From Azolla caroliniana (lineage: Eukaryota > Polypodiophyta): a stretch of DNA of 64,000 nucleotides. Positions 43,677-53,414 of the stretch are shown here, in pieces; within the stretch, counting starts at the first letter, position 1, and each line of letters starts with the position of its first letter. The position numbers and the translations under genes are program-made. The stretch is taken from contig JBHGNT010000012.1 in assembly GCA_043228905.1 (NCBI GenBank), positions 18,848,001 to 18,912,000 on the forward strand, read 5' to 3'. Below the pieces are notes generated by a model. It searched no databases and was not told the DNA's origin. It was given only the letters and a program-made list of their open reading frames with translations.

Positions 43677-45856
43677 TCACTCCAGCACGGGGTGCTTCGT
43701 CAATTTGACCCGTCTCTAGCATGTGTCTAGGTTCTCTGCCGACAACACCTTCGTCAACATGTCTGATTCGCTCTCCGATGTGTGGATCTTCATCAGAGAA
43801 AAGTCCTTCTCTTTTACCCTCTCCAGAGCCAATGATATCTCCTCTAGACGTGCTTGGTCCTAGAATGGTAGGCGACATTCTTCGCAAGGTTGATGGCATT
43901 TTGGTTGTCGTAGTAGAGTTAGAATTTTTCTTGCCGAATCCCCAACTCTCTGATGAACTCCATCCAGATTATCTCCTTGGCAGGTTCTGTTGCGGCCATA
44001 TACTCTGCTTCTGTGGTTGACAACACCATGACTTTCTGCAACCTCGATTTCCACAAGACAACTCCCCCTACATATGTCATTACATATCCGGACGTGGATC
44101 GACTGTTATCCACATCAGCCGACATGTGCGAATAAGTAAAACCTTCTACGGTGGGGTTACCTGAGCCGAATCAAAGGCACACGCTTGAGGTGCCTCTCAA
44201 TTACCGAAGTATCCACTTCACTACAACCCAATGCTCTTTGCTCGGATTGCTCATGAACCGGTCGACGACTTTGACCACATATCTGATGTCCGGCCTGGTA
44301 CATACTATCGCATACATCAAGCTTCCGACCGTCGAGGCATAGGGAACCTTCATCATCTCAACCTTCTCCATCTTTGTCTTCGGACATTGTCTCCCGGATA
44401 ACTTGCTATTGGTCGGTAGTGTCAAGCCGACCGGCTTTGGGCTTTCCATGTTGAACCTCTGGAGCACTCACGGACAACCACAATAATCTTTGTCCAGTCC
44501 CAAACAATGTCCATTTCCAGGATCTGTCTTGCTGGACCCATATCCTTCATCTAGAATGACCTGCTCAATGCTTTCTTCAGCATTCCGATCTTGATATGGT
44601 CTCGTCCGACCATCAGCAGGGTGTCCACATATAGCAAGAGGATGAGGAAATCTCCTTCCCTGAACTTCTTCACGGATACACAGTGATCGGCCTGTGTCTT
44701 GTGGTACCCTTGGTTGTCCATGAAATGATTCAAACTTTTGGTACCGTTGTCGGGGAGCCTGCTTCCGTCCGTAAAGGCTCTTCCTCAATTGTCATACCAA
44801 GTTCTCCTTCCCCTTCTCGACGAATCCTTCTAGTTGTTCCATGTATATCTTCTCTTCAAGATCACCATGCAGAAAGGCCGTCTTGACATCCAAGTGTTGA
44901 GCCGATCGGCTTTGGGCTTTCCATGTTGAACCTTTGGAGCACTCCCGGACAACCACAATAATCTCTTTGTCCGGTCCCAAACAATGTCCATTCCTAGGAT
45001 CTGTCTTGCTGGACCCATATCCTTCATTGAGAATGACATGCTCAAGGCCTTCTTCAGCATTCCGATCTTGATATGGTCCCGTCCGACCATCATCATGACA
45101 TCCATGTATAGAAAGAGGACGAAGAAATCTCCTTCACGGAACTTCTTCACGGATACGCAATGATCGACCTACGTCTTGTGGTACCCTTGGTCATCCATGA
45201 AAGATTCAAAATTTCGGTACCATTGCCGGGGAGCCTGCTTCCATTCGTAAAGGCTCTTCCTCAATCGTCATACCAAGTTCTCCTTCCCCTTCTCGACGAA
45301 TCCTTCTGGTTGTTGCATGTATATCTCCTCTTGAAGATCACCATGCAGAATGGCCGTCTTGACATCCAATTGCTCCAATTCAAGGTCCATGTTGGCTGTT
45401 ATGTTCAACACCATTCGGATGGATGTCATCTTCACCACCGGGGCTCTGGATTTGACCCTGTGTCCGGATCCGGTTTCTAGCTGGCCTTTGACTGATCTGA
45501 CTCCTTGTCCGGATTCAGTCAGCTCCCCTTGTTCTTTAGTCTGTGTTCAACTTTCGACTGATTGGGAGGATGCACTAGTCTTCTCCTTCTCCTAGTCAAC
45601 AATAGTCTTCTCCTCCATGAAGACTATATGTTTACTCCGGATCACCTTCTTCTCGGCTAATTCCCAAAGCCGGTAACCGAACTCATCGTCTTCATATCTT
45701 AGAAATATGCATGACCGTCTCTTCGGGTCCAATTTCCTCCTTTGATCCTTTGCAACATGCATGTAGGTAAGAAAATCTAACACCCTTAGATGTCGGTATG
45801 ACACGTCTTTGCCAATTCGCACTCTTTGTGAAACATCCCCGTCTAAGGGTACTGAG
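43677..45856 (-). pseudogene. Copia 3 pol remnant with internal tandem duplication
   Basis: On the minus strand: an integrase tail (SVPLDGDVSQRVRIG; DEFGYRLWELAEKK) at 45856-45592, RT with GDLEEKIYM and a YVDD-type strand present twice (LLYVDTLLMVG and FLYMDVMMMVG), and RNase H (RSTSGYVMTYVGG; LSTTEAEYMAATE). Between the integrase linker and RT about 300 bases are missing near 45440. Many stops. The right end is cut by the LTR of fragment J. Confidence 0.88.
44418..45371 (-). repeat. Tandem duplication of ~475 bases within copia 3 RT
   Basis: 44418-44892 and 44893-45371 are two direct copies, each running from the PKADRL-coding region through the YVDD strand to FLHGDLEE. The copies differ by scattered substitutions and small gaps, so the duplication is not recent. 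Confidence 0.85.
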
Positions 45857-46246
45857 TGTCGTGACTCATGAGTAGAAGAGAGAGAGAGAGAGAGATAAGA
45901 CAAGAAATGGAAATCAGATTATATTAAGAGAAAACAAGGTTACAAAGAGTAGGCTAAGAGCTAAAGGCTGGTGTTGAATTGAATGAGTTGTGATGAAGAC
46001 ACCTATTTATAGATCCTTATGGAGTATTCTTGAATGTTCTAGAATATTTCAGATATTTATGATAATAAATATAATAATGAAATATTCAAGAATGTTCTAG
46101 AATATTCTAAATATCTTGTAATAACGAAAAATATAATGATTATAATTACACATCATATATGGTATACAATGGTTAAAGATTCAACACATAGAACAAGAAG
46201 TTGTGGGTTCGACTCTTGATAAGCCGAAATGTATGTCTTCATGACA
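45857..46246 (-). repeat. 3' LTR of chromovirus fragment J
   Basis: 390 bases: on the minus strand it starts TGTCATGAAGACATAC and ends CTCATGAGTCACGACA, after a purine tract (AAAAGAGGGGATAA, 46247-46260). TATA (CTATAAATAGG, minus) is near 46010. It carries a tRNA-like A/B box pair at 46166-46216 on the plus strand. It cuts copia 3 integrase at 45856. Confidence 0.8.
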
Positions 46247-46810
46247 TTATCCCCTCTTTTCGATGATGATTTCCACGAGTTGGAAGACAAGGGTTCGGAC
46301 TTGGTCACCAATATCGGCGAGAAATCAACCCAAAAGTCTTGTGGATGCCGAAATGTCCAGCCATTGGTGTGTCATGACATTGTTGCACGACTTCGAGTCG
46401 AGAAGGACCATCAGACACATACAAGAGAGTTTGTCGAAAAAGTAAACCATCATGCCAACTGAACTGGGTGTAGTCTAAACGAGGATTTTGAGATTCGGAG
46501 TTGGAATCACGATCTAGGATAATATGGCTCAAAATCTCTTAGGCGAATGCATCGGTTGCAATATGCTCCAGAATGGAATCAAGAAGCCTTGAATCTCCTA
46601 GTGTGTTGATAGTATTCATTGCCATTAGTCGTAGACGATCAAGACCTAAGAGGATTTGCTTCTGACTTTCAAATGCGATCTCTCCTGGTTGAAGTTCCAT
46701 ATACGAACGTCGAGATAAAGAATATGCTTTTCCTTGTTGCACCCTAGGGTGATATAGAATTACGAAATCAAAACAAGTTAAGAATTGTGCCCAACGAGCT
46801 TGTCGACAAT
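46247..46810 (-). pseudogene. Chromovirus J pol fragment, internally deleted
   Basis: It reads RQARWAQFL, SLSRRSYMELQPGE, HDGLLFRQTLLYV and CHDTPMAGHFGIHKTFGL, that is, the end of RNase H and the integrase zinc finger. It then jumps to about 20 codons next to the PPT, so the integrase core and chromodomain are deleted. The right end is lost near 46810. Confidence 0.75.
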
Positions 46811-47460
46811 TCGCTTCAATATACTAATAAGAAAAGAATACAATACTCTTATACTCTAAGAGTAACAAAAACCAAATAACTACTTAAATATAATATTAGA
46901 CAAAAAAGTATTTCCTTCTTCACCCTTTCTTCTACTAAGCTTCTTATAACCCTCTCATTCTTTCTCCCTTCTTCTTGTAGATAATCTATCCTCCCCCCTG
47001 TTGCTAAGAATACCCTCATATTTATAGGTTTCTAGTTGTGTTATTCTTGCTTTTTTCTTTTCTTTTCTTTTACATATGCTCGAGTTTATGTGATTCATTT
47101 TTCATATCATTATTTCTATTTTATGTTTCTAAATTTATCATAAATAAAGATCTCTTTGTTAGCTTTCTTATGAATCTTTTTTTTTGAATTTGGATAAGAG
47201 ATGCAGAAGTTATGAGCTTTTTTCTCTGCCCTGCTTTCTCTGCCTTATTATGCGTTTTTTTCCTTCTATCTTTTCTCTTGCTTTTTCTACTTTTGAAAAA
47301 CGCCTCTAACTTCATATCCCTTCAATTTTCTTCTTCTCTTAACTCTTGAGCCTTTCACATTGGCTTTATTCTTATAGAGCTTAGTATTTGATGTATTTTC
47401 CACGGTCTTTTCTTACAGCAAAAATTGACTTCACAGATAGGTTCAAAAAACCTACCAAAC
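46811..47460. other. AT-rich stretch, unassigned
   Basis: About 650 bases, low GC, with pyrimidine-rich plus strand (TTTTCTTTTCTTTTC near 47050). A TATAAATATGAG on the minus strand near 47025 and a CTTCACA edge at 47444 hint at another minus-strand LTR, but no paired copy is visible. No gene seen. Confidence 0.4.
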
Positions 47461-48234
47461 CCAGGTGGTGAACTATGAAGTGCAGGCTCAAGCTACCGCC
47501 ACCATGATTAAGAAGCTAAAGGAGGACAAGCAAGTTACGAAGGAAAAGACAAAGCTCGGAGTGGGCCGGATCTGGGCAATGATGAAGGCATGGAAAGACC
47601 GTACAAAGACGAATATCGATGACAACTCGGTGGGTTGGTGGAGTCAATGGTCGCAACAAGCGGCGGAATTACAAGTCCTCCGAGTAGATGCAGAAAACGG
47701 AAGAAGGCCGATGACAACTTTTACAAGATGGATGATGAAAGTATTATCACCATCCGGGAGGAGTTGGCAGGCGACTTCTTTTCCTTGGTCGGAGCTCAAC
47801 TCGAAGCCGTCCAGAGGCTGATTGAAAGACTTGATGATGATCAGCTCGGAACACAACTTTAGCTTGAGCAATTCAAATGGGAGCACCAGAGGCTGGAAGT
47901 AGAACAACGAATGGCGGCGATAAATATAAGTAATGAGGAGCAGACTGTGGAACTACAACTACAACAGGCGGAGCTGTCAAATAAAGCCGAAGGTGAACAA
48001 CCAAGGGGAGCCGGTGCAAACCAGAACAAAGTGATCGGATCAAAGCAGCGAGCTGGAATCAGAAACAAAGAGAATGTTGAAACTGACGCAAGAACGGGGA
48101 TGCCTTAGTCGAAAGAAGTCGGAAAGCAACAACAGGCGCAACAGGAACAACAACAACCAGAAGAGCAACAACAGAACGAAGAACCTCTCGAACCTCTAGA
48201 CCAAAGCATATTGGACATACTCGACGAGGATTGA
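47461..48234 (+). pseudogene. Gypsy C 3' ORF, C-terminal third
   Basis: It is a third copy of the ORF found in A, B and D. It contains the WWSQWSQQAAELQVLR motif, an Asp-Ala-Glu-Asn-basic stretch (VDAENGRR), then NFYKMDDESI and REELAGDFFSLVGAQ after a frame change near 47700. A Gln-rich tract (48120-48180) precedes DQSILDILDED and the TGA at 48232-48234. The 5' two-thirds and all of pol are lost to the AT-rich insertion at 46811-47460. Stops at 47860 and 48107. Confidence 0.8.
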
Positions 48235-48268
48235 CGGGCTACCCTATGGGTTCGACGTACAATGTACT

Positions 48269-48285
48269 GTCCCACAGGTGTGCCA
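48269..48285 (+). promoter_or_regulatory. Pre-3'-LTR motif of gypsy C
   Basis: GTCCCACAGGTGTGCCA, two bases before the LTR start TGTTGGCC at 48288. It is the C version of the motif at 6074-6090; it differs at two of 17 positions. Confidence 0.65.
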
Positions 48286-48287
48286 TG

Positions 48288-48761
48288 TGTTGGCCAATGG
48301 CCGGAGTATGAAAGACAAGTGGGGGGCGAGTCAAAAGTGGAATTTAAGTTATTACTATTAGTTATTAATTAGCAAGAATTAAAATAGGCACGGACGGATC
48401 CGGAAGAGTTGCATTGATCCAGATCCGGACTGTTTCATAATTGGTTGCCGATAGGGCACCATTTTGTAAACCGAACCGGATGCCTATAAAAGGATCCGAA
48501 GAACAATGTATTACGGGACATAATTAAAATAAGTGAAGTTGTCTTTAAGATTATTGTGTATCCACTTACTTTCCATTCTGTGCTTACTGTCTTATCTTAT
48601 GCGTGTAATCAATTCGTGTATGTGGTTAATCCGAAACCGATCCAAAATTAGTCGGATAAGGTTATAATTGTGTCGAAAGCCTTAACCCTGTAACCACCCC
48701 TTTGGCGATGTGATCCGGAAGGACACCTTGTGTTAGTGGCTAGTCTGGCCCAAGATTAACA
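48288..48761 (+). repeat. 3' LTR of gypsy C
   Basis: It runs from TGTTGGCCAATGGCCGG to CAAGATTAACA. It shares ACCGGATGCCTATAAAAGGATCC (partly) and a CTTTGGCGATGTG-like block with the LTR of D on the minus strand. TATA is near 48487. Confidence 0.8.
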
Positions 48762-49685
48762 GTACTGTCAATTTGCATCGGAGTTGGCATGATAACATCA
48801 TCACCAGTGGTCTCTCTAATTGTGTCCACATGAAAGATGGTAGCCCTAGAGCCCAAACCACTGATGCATACATGAGGGAGGGGGTCACTAATGAGTCAAA
48901 GAGCCACCCCTTAGTTCATGGCTCTTGAAAGTATGTGTGGTGGCATTGTCTCTCTAAGAGTGAGAGGGATGCATGTCCTCTCGTAAGTCTATCCTTCGTT
49001 GGCTGTGTCATAGAAAATTTACTTGAGCAGGCATTGAAAGTGACTCCTCGATATACATATGATCCAACTACCTCAACTGGGCTATGGGAAATGGTTAGGT
49101 GACACTTAGTTCTAACTTGAGCCTATGTGTGGAATATAAGGATTTTAGTTTTCCCTAGGTTCACTACCAATCCTTGTTGTGTGCAAAAGTCATCTAACGC
49201 ATTTAGGTGCCTTTGTAGGTCATGTTCGGACTTAGAGAGCAAAACTATGTCATCTGTGTAAAGCAAGATACGAACCTACGTACCCCCAAGGACTACTCCG
49301 TTGCCTCTCTTATGAGCAATAAAATACGTGATCTCATCAATGTAGATCCCAAAAAGAGTCACTGATAGGGGCCAACCTTGTTTTACACTAATAGTGTTAG
49401 TGAAGCAGTTGGATAGGCCACCTGTGCATCATACGCACCTGGAGACTTGCTCATATAGTGCATAAATGGCCCAAATCATGTCATCTGGTATCTTCAAGAT
49501 TTTAAGGCTATCAAACAACCGCTCTCTAGGGACTATGTCAAAGGCTTTGCGGAAGTCCACAAAACAACAATATAATTTCTGCTTGTGAGCCTTTGTCTAG
49601 TCAATTAAGCATCTAAGCATGAAGATATGATCAATAGTGTTGAGATGGGGCTCTAGATTTGTGAGAAAGATAGATTGAAATGCAT
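48762..49685 (-). pseudogene. LINE reverse transcriptase, C-terminal part
   Basis: The minus strand reads CCFVDFRKAFDIVPRERLFD, the LINE RT block, then further palm (a YADD-like region near 49240, ILLYTDDIVLLSKS-type) and thumb. No single long frame remains. It is continued at 50637-51465, the two parts separated by solo LTR R. Confidence 0.75.
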
Positions 49686-49872
49686 TGTACCCGGAAACAG
49701 AAAATAACAAGTCAAAAGAGAATACACAGTACATACAATTTTACATACAAATCCTAAAACAAGGAAAAATCACGGGGCAACAAATTTCCACTATATCAGA
49801 GATATAGAAAAAGATTGTAACTCTTCACCTCTCTATTACATAATTTATGTTCTTAATTCACTAGATGCCATT

Positions 49873-49944
49873 GTGGAATGTAAGGGTTGAACCCATGACC
49901 TCCTGGTCTCTATTGGGCAACCTTACCAACTGAGCTACATCCAT
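49873..49944 (-). other. tRNA-like unit 1 (SINE-like)
   Basis: The minus strand reads GGATGTAGCTCAGTTGGTAA at its start (A box TAGCTCAGTTGG) and GGTTCAACCC (B box-like) downstream, with complementary GGATGTA and TACATTCC ends. A second copy is at 50101-50172. Mismatches in the stems make it a tRNA-derived repeat, not a tRNA gene. Confidence 0.6.
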
Positions 49945-49980
49945 CTGGGGCCCCCTCCCTCCCTCTTTTATTATCGTAAT

Positions 49981-50041
49981 TACCTTACCCTAGTGGTAAG
50001 TTGTTAACACTACAAGCATTACGTCATGGGTTCGAACCCAA
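49981..50041 (+). other. tRNA-like unit 2 (plus strand)
   Basis: It has an A box-like CCTAGTGGTAAG and B box GGGTTCGAACCC with normal spacing. It lies between the two minus-strand units. It lacks a clear acceptor stem. Confidence 0.5.
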
Positions 50042-50100
50042 TTTCCTCACTTCTCTATTATATACTTCATATATATCTCTTAATTCACTAGATGCCACTG

Positions 50101-50172
50101 TGGAATGTAGGGGTTGAACCCATGACCACCTGGTCTCCATTGGGCAACCTTACCAACAAAGCTACATCCATC
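50101..50172 (-). other. tRNA-like unit 1, second copy
   Basis: Nearly the same as 49873-49944, with its flank CTTAATTCACTAGATGCCA also shared. The A box reads TAGCTTTGTTGG, so one copy is drifting. Confidence 0.6.
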
Positions 50173-50175
50173 TAG

Positions 50176-50222
<47 letters not shown>

Positions 50223-50636
50223 TTTCTGCTATACACACTTCTGCTCTGCAACAAAAACTCTATGCACATTATCACACACATAATGGTTGCCCTAGGTGTA
50301 TTTATACTCATACACAGTATGGGCTATTTACAAATGTAGCTGTCATTATTATTATATATAATATATATAATAATTAATTGGCCCGACTTGGCGGCCTTGT
50401 CTTCGACCATCCAGTCGGCCCGTCATGTCGGCCTTGCCTTCGACCATCCCGTCGACCCGACTTAGAGCATCCATCCAATGTAGTCGACTACTATAGTCTA
50501 CTCTCTATCTCCTTCAGCCCAATCGACTCATTGGTCGATCCGACCGACCATCCTGTAGTCGGCTTGTCGATCTGCCGACTTCTTCCTTCTCTTCGACTGT
50601 TGACTTCTCCCATAGGAGGGACAAATTCCTAAAAAA

Positions 50637-51465
50637 TAATAGAGGAGGCTCGTCTAAAGCTAGCTTGTTCAAGTGGTCGAAGATTTAAGGTCTCCATATA
50701 ATCGCTAAGCTCTGCTTCTATTATTGCACCATATAATTTAGCGAGTGTATGACCTATCATAATGGTCCTATATGTATTTGGCTCCATGGGGTCTCCTCCT
50801 TTATGTATGGGCGCCACTATGTTCATAGTCCACTATGGTGGAAGCCCCTCAGCGAGGGGACAATTGAATATTAGAGTTAGAAAGGGAGCTAGGCACTCTC
50901 GCGCATATATGATGTGTTTTGCTTGCAATCCTATGTGGTCCATGGACTTCCTATGTTGTAATTTCTTTATGACCTTCGTGACCCTAAAGGTCGTGAAAAG
51001 TGTCCCCATGGTAGGTCGAGGCGTAGAAGGCATTGGAATGGGTGGCTGGTTTGGGACTTGGTAAAGTCTCTTTGTATCTGTGTGCCAAGTGTTAGGATCC
51101 TCGATGGGTGTTTGGGGTCTTGGTTCCCGTAGTCTCTTCCATGCAGTGGCACAATTGCTACTCATGAGCATATGGTAGAGTTCCCAATATTGGGATGCCT
51201 CGCACGCTCGTCTCTTACGACGTGTCATCTTGCGCATTTCTTTGCGAGCTTGTACCTAGGTGATAGTACCAATGAGGTACGATACTTTAAGTTGTCTATC
51301 TAAGTCCCTATAATCCTCATCATACCTTCGATTCTGTGGCATAAACCTTATGATTTGTCCCAAATAACAAAGAAGGATATATGATGGATTGGGTCGAATC
51401 TTACAGTAAAATGTTGAGTGTTGATACAATACTTCAAGAGTACTCAAATAGACTTAGAACAATTA
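50637..51465 (-). pseudogene. LINE reverse transcriptase, N-terminal part
   Basis: Frames 51237-50833 and 50826-50629 read RVTKVIKKLQHRKSMDHIGL, then FNCPLAEGLPP and IVAPIHKGGDPMEPNTYR, the fingers of a LINE-type RT, then LEQASFRRASSI. Upstream is a linker from the endonuclease (ELYHMLMSSNCATAWKRL). Solo LTR R cuts it after RASSI. Confidence 0.8.
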
Positions 51466-51829
51466 TGTAGATATGTCGAAGGGCAGTTGCCCTAGCCCAG
51501 TTGGTATATAACTAGCTTTGTAACCTAGTTATTGAGGGGACAAGCTCAACCAGATTCGATTGAATAAGCAAGAGCCGGGCCAGAGCCAGATCAATGTCCG
51601 GATTGGTGTCCAAAACGGAGAGCCGGATCGGTGTTCGGAACGGAGAACTAGATTGGAGTGCAAACCGGTAGGCCATTGGAGGTCTACACTCCTAGACTAC
51701 TAGGTAGTTATCCTAGGAGTTAGTGTCAATAGCTCGGTACGAGTATTGAAGTACTAGGTACTTCTGTCAGTCCTTTCAAGGACTTGTATAAAAGTGCTCT
51801 TTGAGCACATTGTATGTAGACACAAAGTA
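51466..51829 (+). repeat. Diverged copy of LTR H with a tRNA-like head
   Basis: It shares TAGGAGTTAGTGTCA, ATTGAAGTAC and TTGTATAAAAGTGCTC with LTR H (41916-42340). In front (51488-51540) is CCTAGCCCAGTTGGTATATAA, a good A box, but no B box follows. Boundaries are approximate. Confidence 0.55.
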
Positions 51830-52890
51830 TTATTTTGAAATTGATTTTATGTTGTTCTGCTCTCTCCCAACTATCATGTCAATGGTTATAACTCCCATCA
51901 TGTCTCTAAACTGTGTATGTTTTTCCGTGCTCAATCCCTTCGTAAGAATATCAACCACGTGCTTATTTGTACTTACATACATCAGATCCACTTCTCCATC
52001 AATCACTTTTTCTCTAACAAAGTGATAATGCACTTCAATGTGCTTTGTTCTTGCGTGGAACACTGGGTTTTTTACCAGCTGAATGTTGCTAATATTGTCA
52101 CACCAAATTGTGACCACACTATCTATATATTCTCCCAAATCAGCAAGACAATTTTCTAATCCATACCTCTTCACAAGAGGCTATTGCAGCTCCTCTATAC
52201 TCAACTTCAGTACTTGATAATGCAACAATAGCTTGTTTCTTGCTACTCCATGAAATAGCTGCACTTCCCAATGTAAACATATATCCACTTGTGGATCTTC
52301 TATCAGTTTGGCTTCTAGCCCAATCAGCATCTATATATCCTTCTAGCTTTATGTCCAAATCAGCCTTGTAAAACAATCCATAATTTTGAGTAGCTTTTAC
52401 ATACCTCAAAAATCTTCTAATGCAATCCAAGTGTGGCTTTGTTGGTTGTTGCATAAACTGGTTACAAAATAACTCAAATCAAGTCTTGTTATAGTCAAAT
52501 ATATGAGGTTGCCCACCATAGACCTGTACATGTTTACATCTTCTATTTTGACTCCCAAATCAGCCCTCAATTTGCAGTTCTTATCCAGTGGTACATCAAT
52601 AGGTTTGCATCCAAGCATACCATACTTCTTCAACATAGTTGTTGCATACTGTTTTTGCAACATATATATACCACTTTTAGATCTGATCATCTCAATGCCA
52701 AGAAAGTATCTCAACTCTCCCAAATCTTTCATATGAAATTGCATTTCAAGATTTTTCTTAAGCTTCCTTATTTCATCCATAGAATCACCTCCAATGATTA
52801 AGTCATCAACATATATCAAGATAACAACAATGCAATCATTTATCTTCTTTACATATAGTGATGGATCAGCTTTTGACATTTTGAAGGCAA
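51830..52890 (-). pseudogene. Copia I: RT and RNase H fragment
   Basis: RT reads ADPSLYVKKINDCIVV, ILIYVDDLIIGG, FHMKDLGELRYFLGIE and MVGNLIYLTITRLDLSYF. RNase H has RRSTSGYMFTLGSAAISW, ALSSTEVEYRGAAIA, WCDNISNIQLVKNPVFHARTK (in part) and HVVDILTKGL. It is of the common plant ALSSTEAEY type. Shifts near 52450 and 52160. The 5' half is lost at 52890 near gypsy D's LTR. Confidence 0.9.
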
Positions 52891-52927
52891 TTTTTTTCAG
52901 AGATTCTAAAAGTTCTTTATGTCATGC

Positions 52928-53360
52928 TGTTAACTCTTAGGGCCGGACAATGGCCTAACACAGGGTGTCTACGGAAGACACTTCACCAAAGGGGTGTTAC
53001 GGCAAGAGGATTAGAATCAACGATTAATCCGACTTAATTAGGCTACTTAGTAAGATCGTCCTTAATAATCACACGTGTAAGATATAACAATGAATGCAGA
53101 ACGGCAATTAACACAGAGAGATAAAAACACTAAGCTTTATTAATTAACCGCTGCTCATTACATTGTATTCGGGCCTTTAAATAGGTTTCCGGTCTGTAGT
53201 ACAAAACGGTGCCATCCGCACCTGTTCGGGATCAGTCCGGATCCGGAACGGCATACCGATTCCGGTCCGTCCGTCCACACTCATAGCTTACTTACAACCA
53301 TTCCTAATAATTAAATAACTCCCCGTTTCACACTCTGGACTCCTTTGCCGGCCGGTAACA
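52928..53360 (-). repeat. 3' LTR of gypsy D
   Basis: 433 bases; on the minus strand TGTTACCGGCCGGC to CCTAAGAGTTAACA. It is clearly related to the LTR of gypsy C (shared CTATTTAAAGGCC-side and GCCATTGTCCGGCC-side blocks). Confidence 0.85.
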
Positions 53361-53362
53361 CA

Positions 53363-53378
53363 TGGCACGCCCGTGGGA
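53363..53378 (-). promoter_or_regulatory. Pre-3'-LTR motif of gypsy D
   Basis: The minus strand reads TCCCACGGGCGTGCCA, then TG, then the LTR. Identical over these 16 bases to the motif of gypsy A although the LTRs of A and D share little. Confidence 0.7.
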
Positions 53379-53414
53379 TAGTACCTTGTACGTCGAATCC
53401 ACATCCGACCCTTG

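Larger units (their letters stand above)
49686..50636 (+). repeat. LTR R inside the LINE, carrying tRNA-like units
   Basis: It starts TGTACCCGGAAAC and ends near AGGAGGGACAAATTCCTA, resembling copia 1-type LTR edges, with a TATTTATACTCATACAC block near 50299. No target repeat was found. Its middle is occupied by three tRNA-like units (see next entries) and a (CT)n tract at 50179-50221. The tail has repeated GTCGGCCTTG/TCGACC words (50385-50600). Confidence 0.6.
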
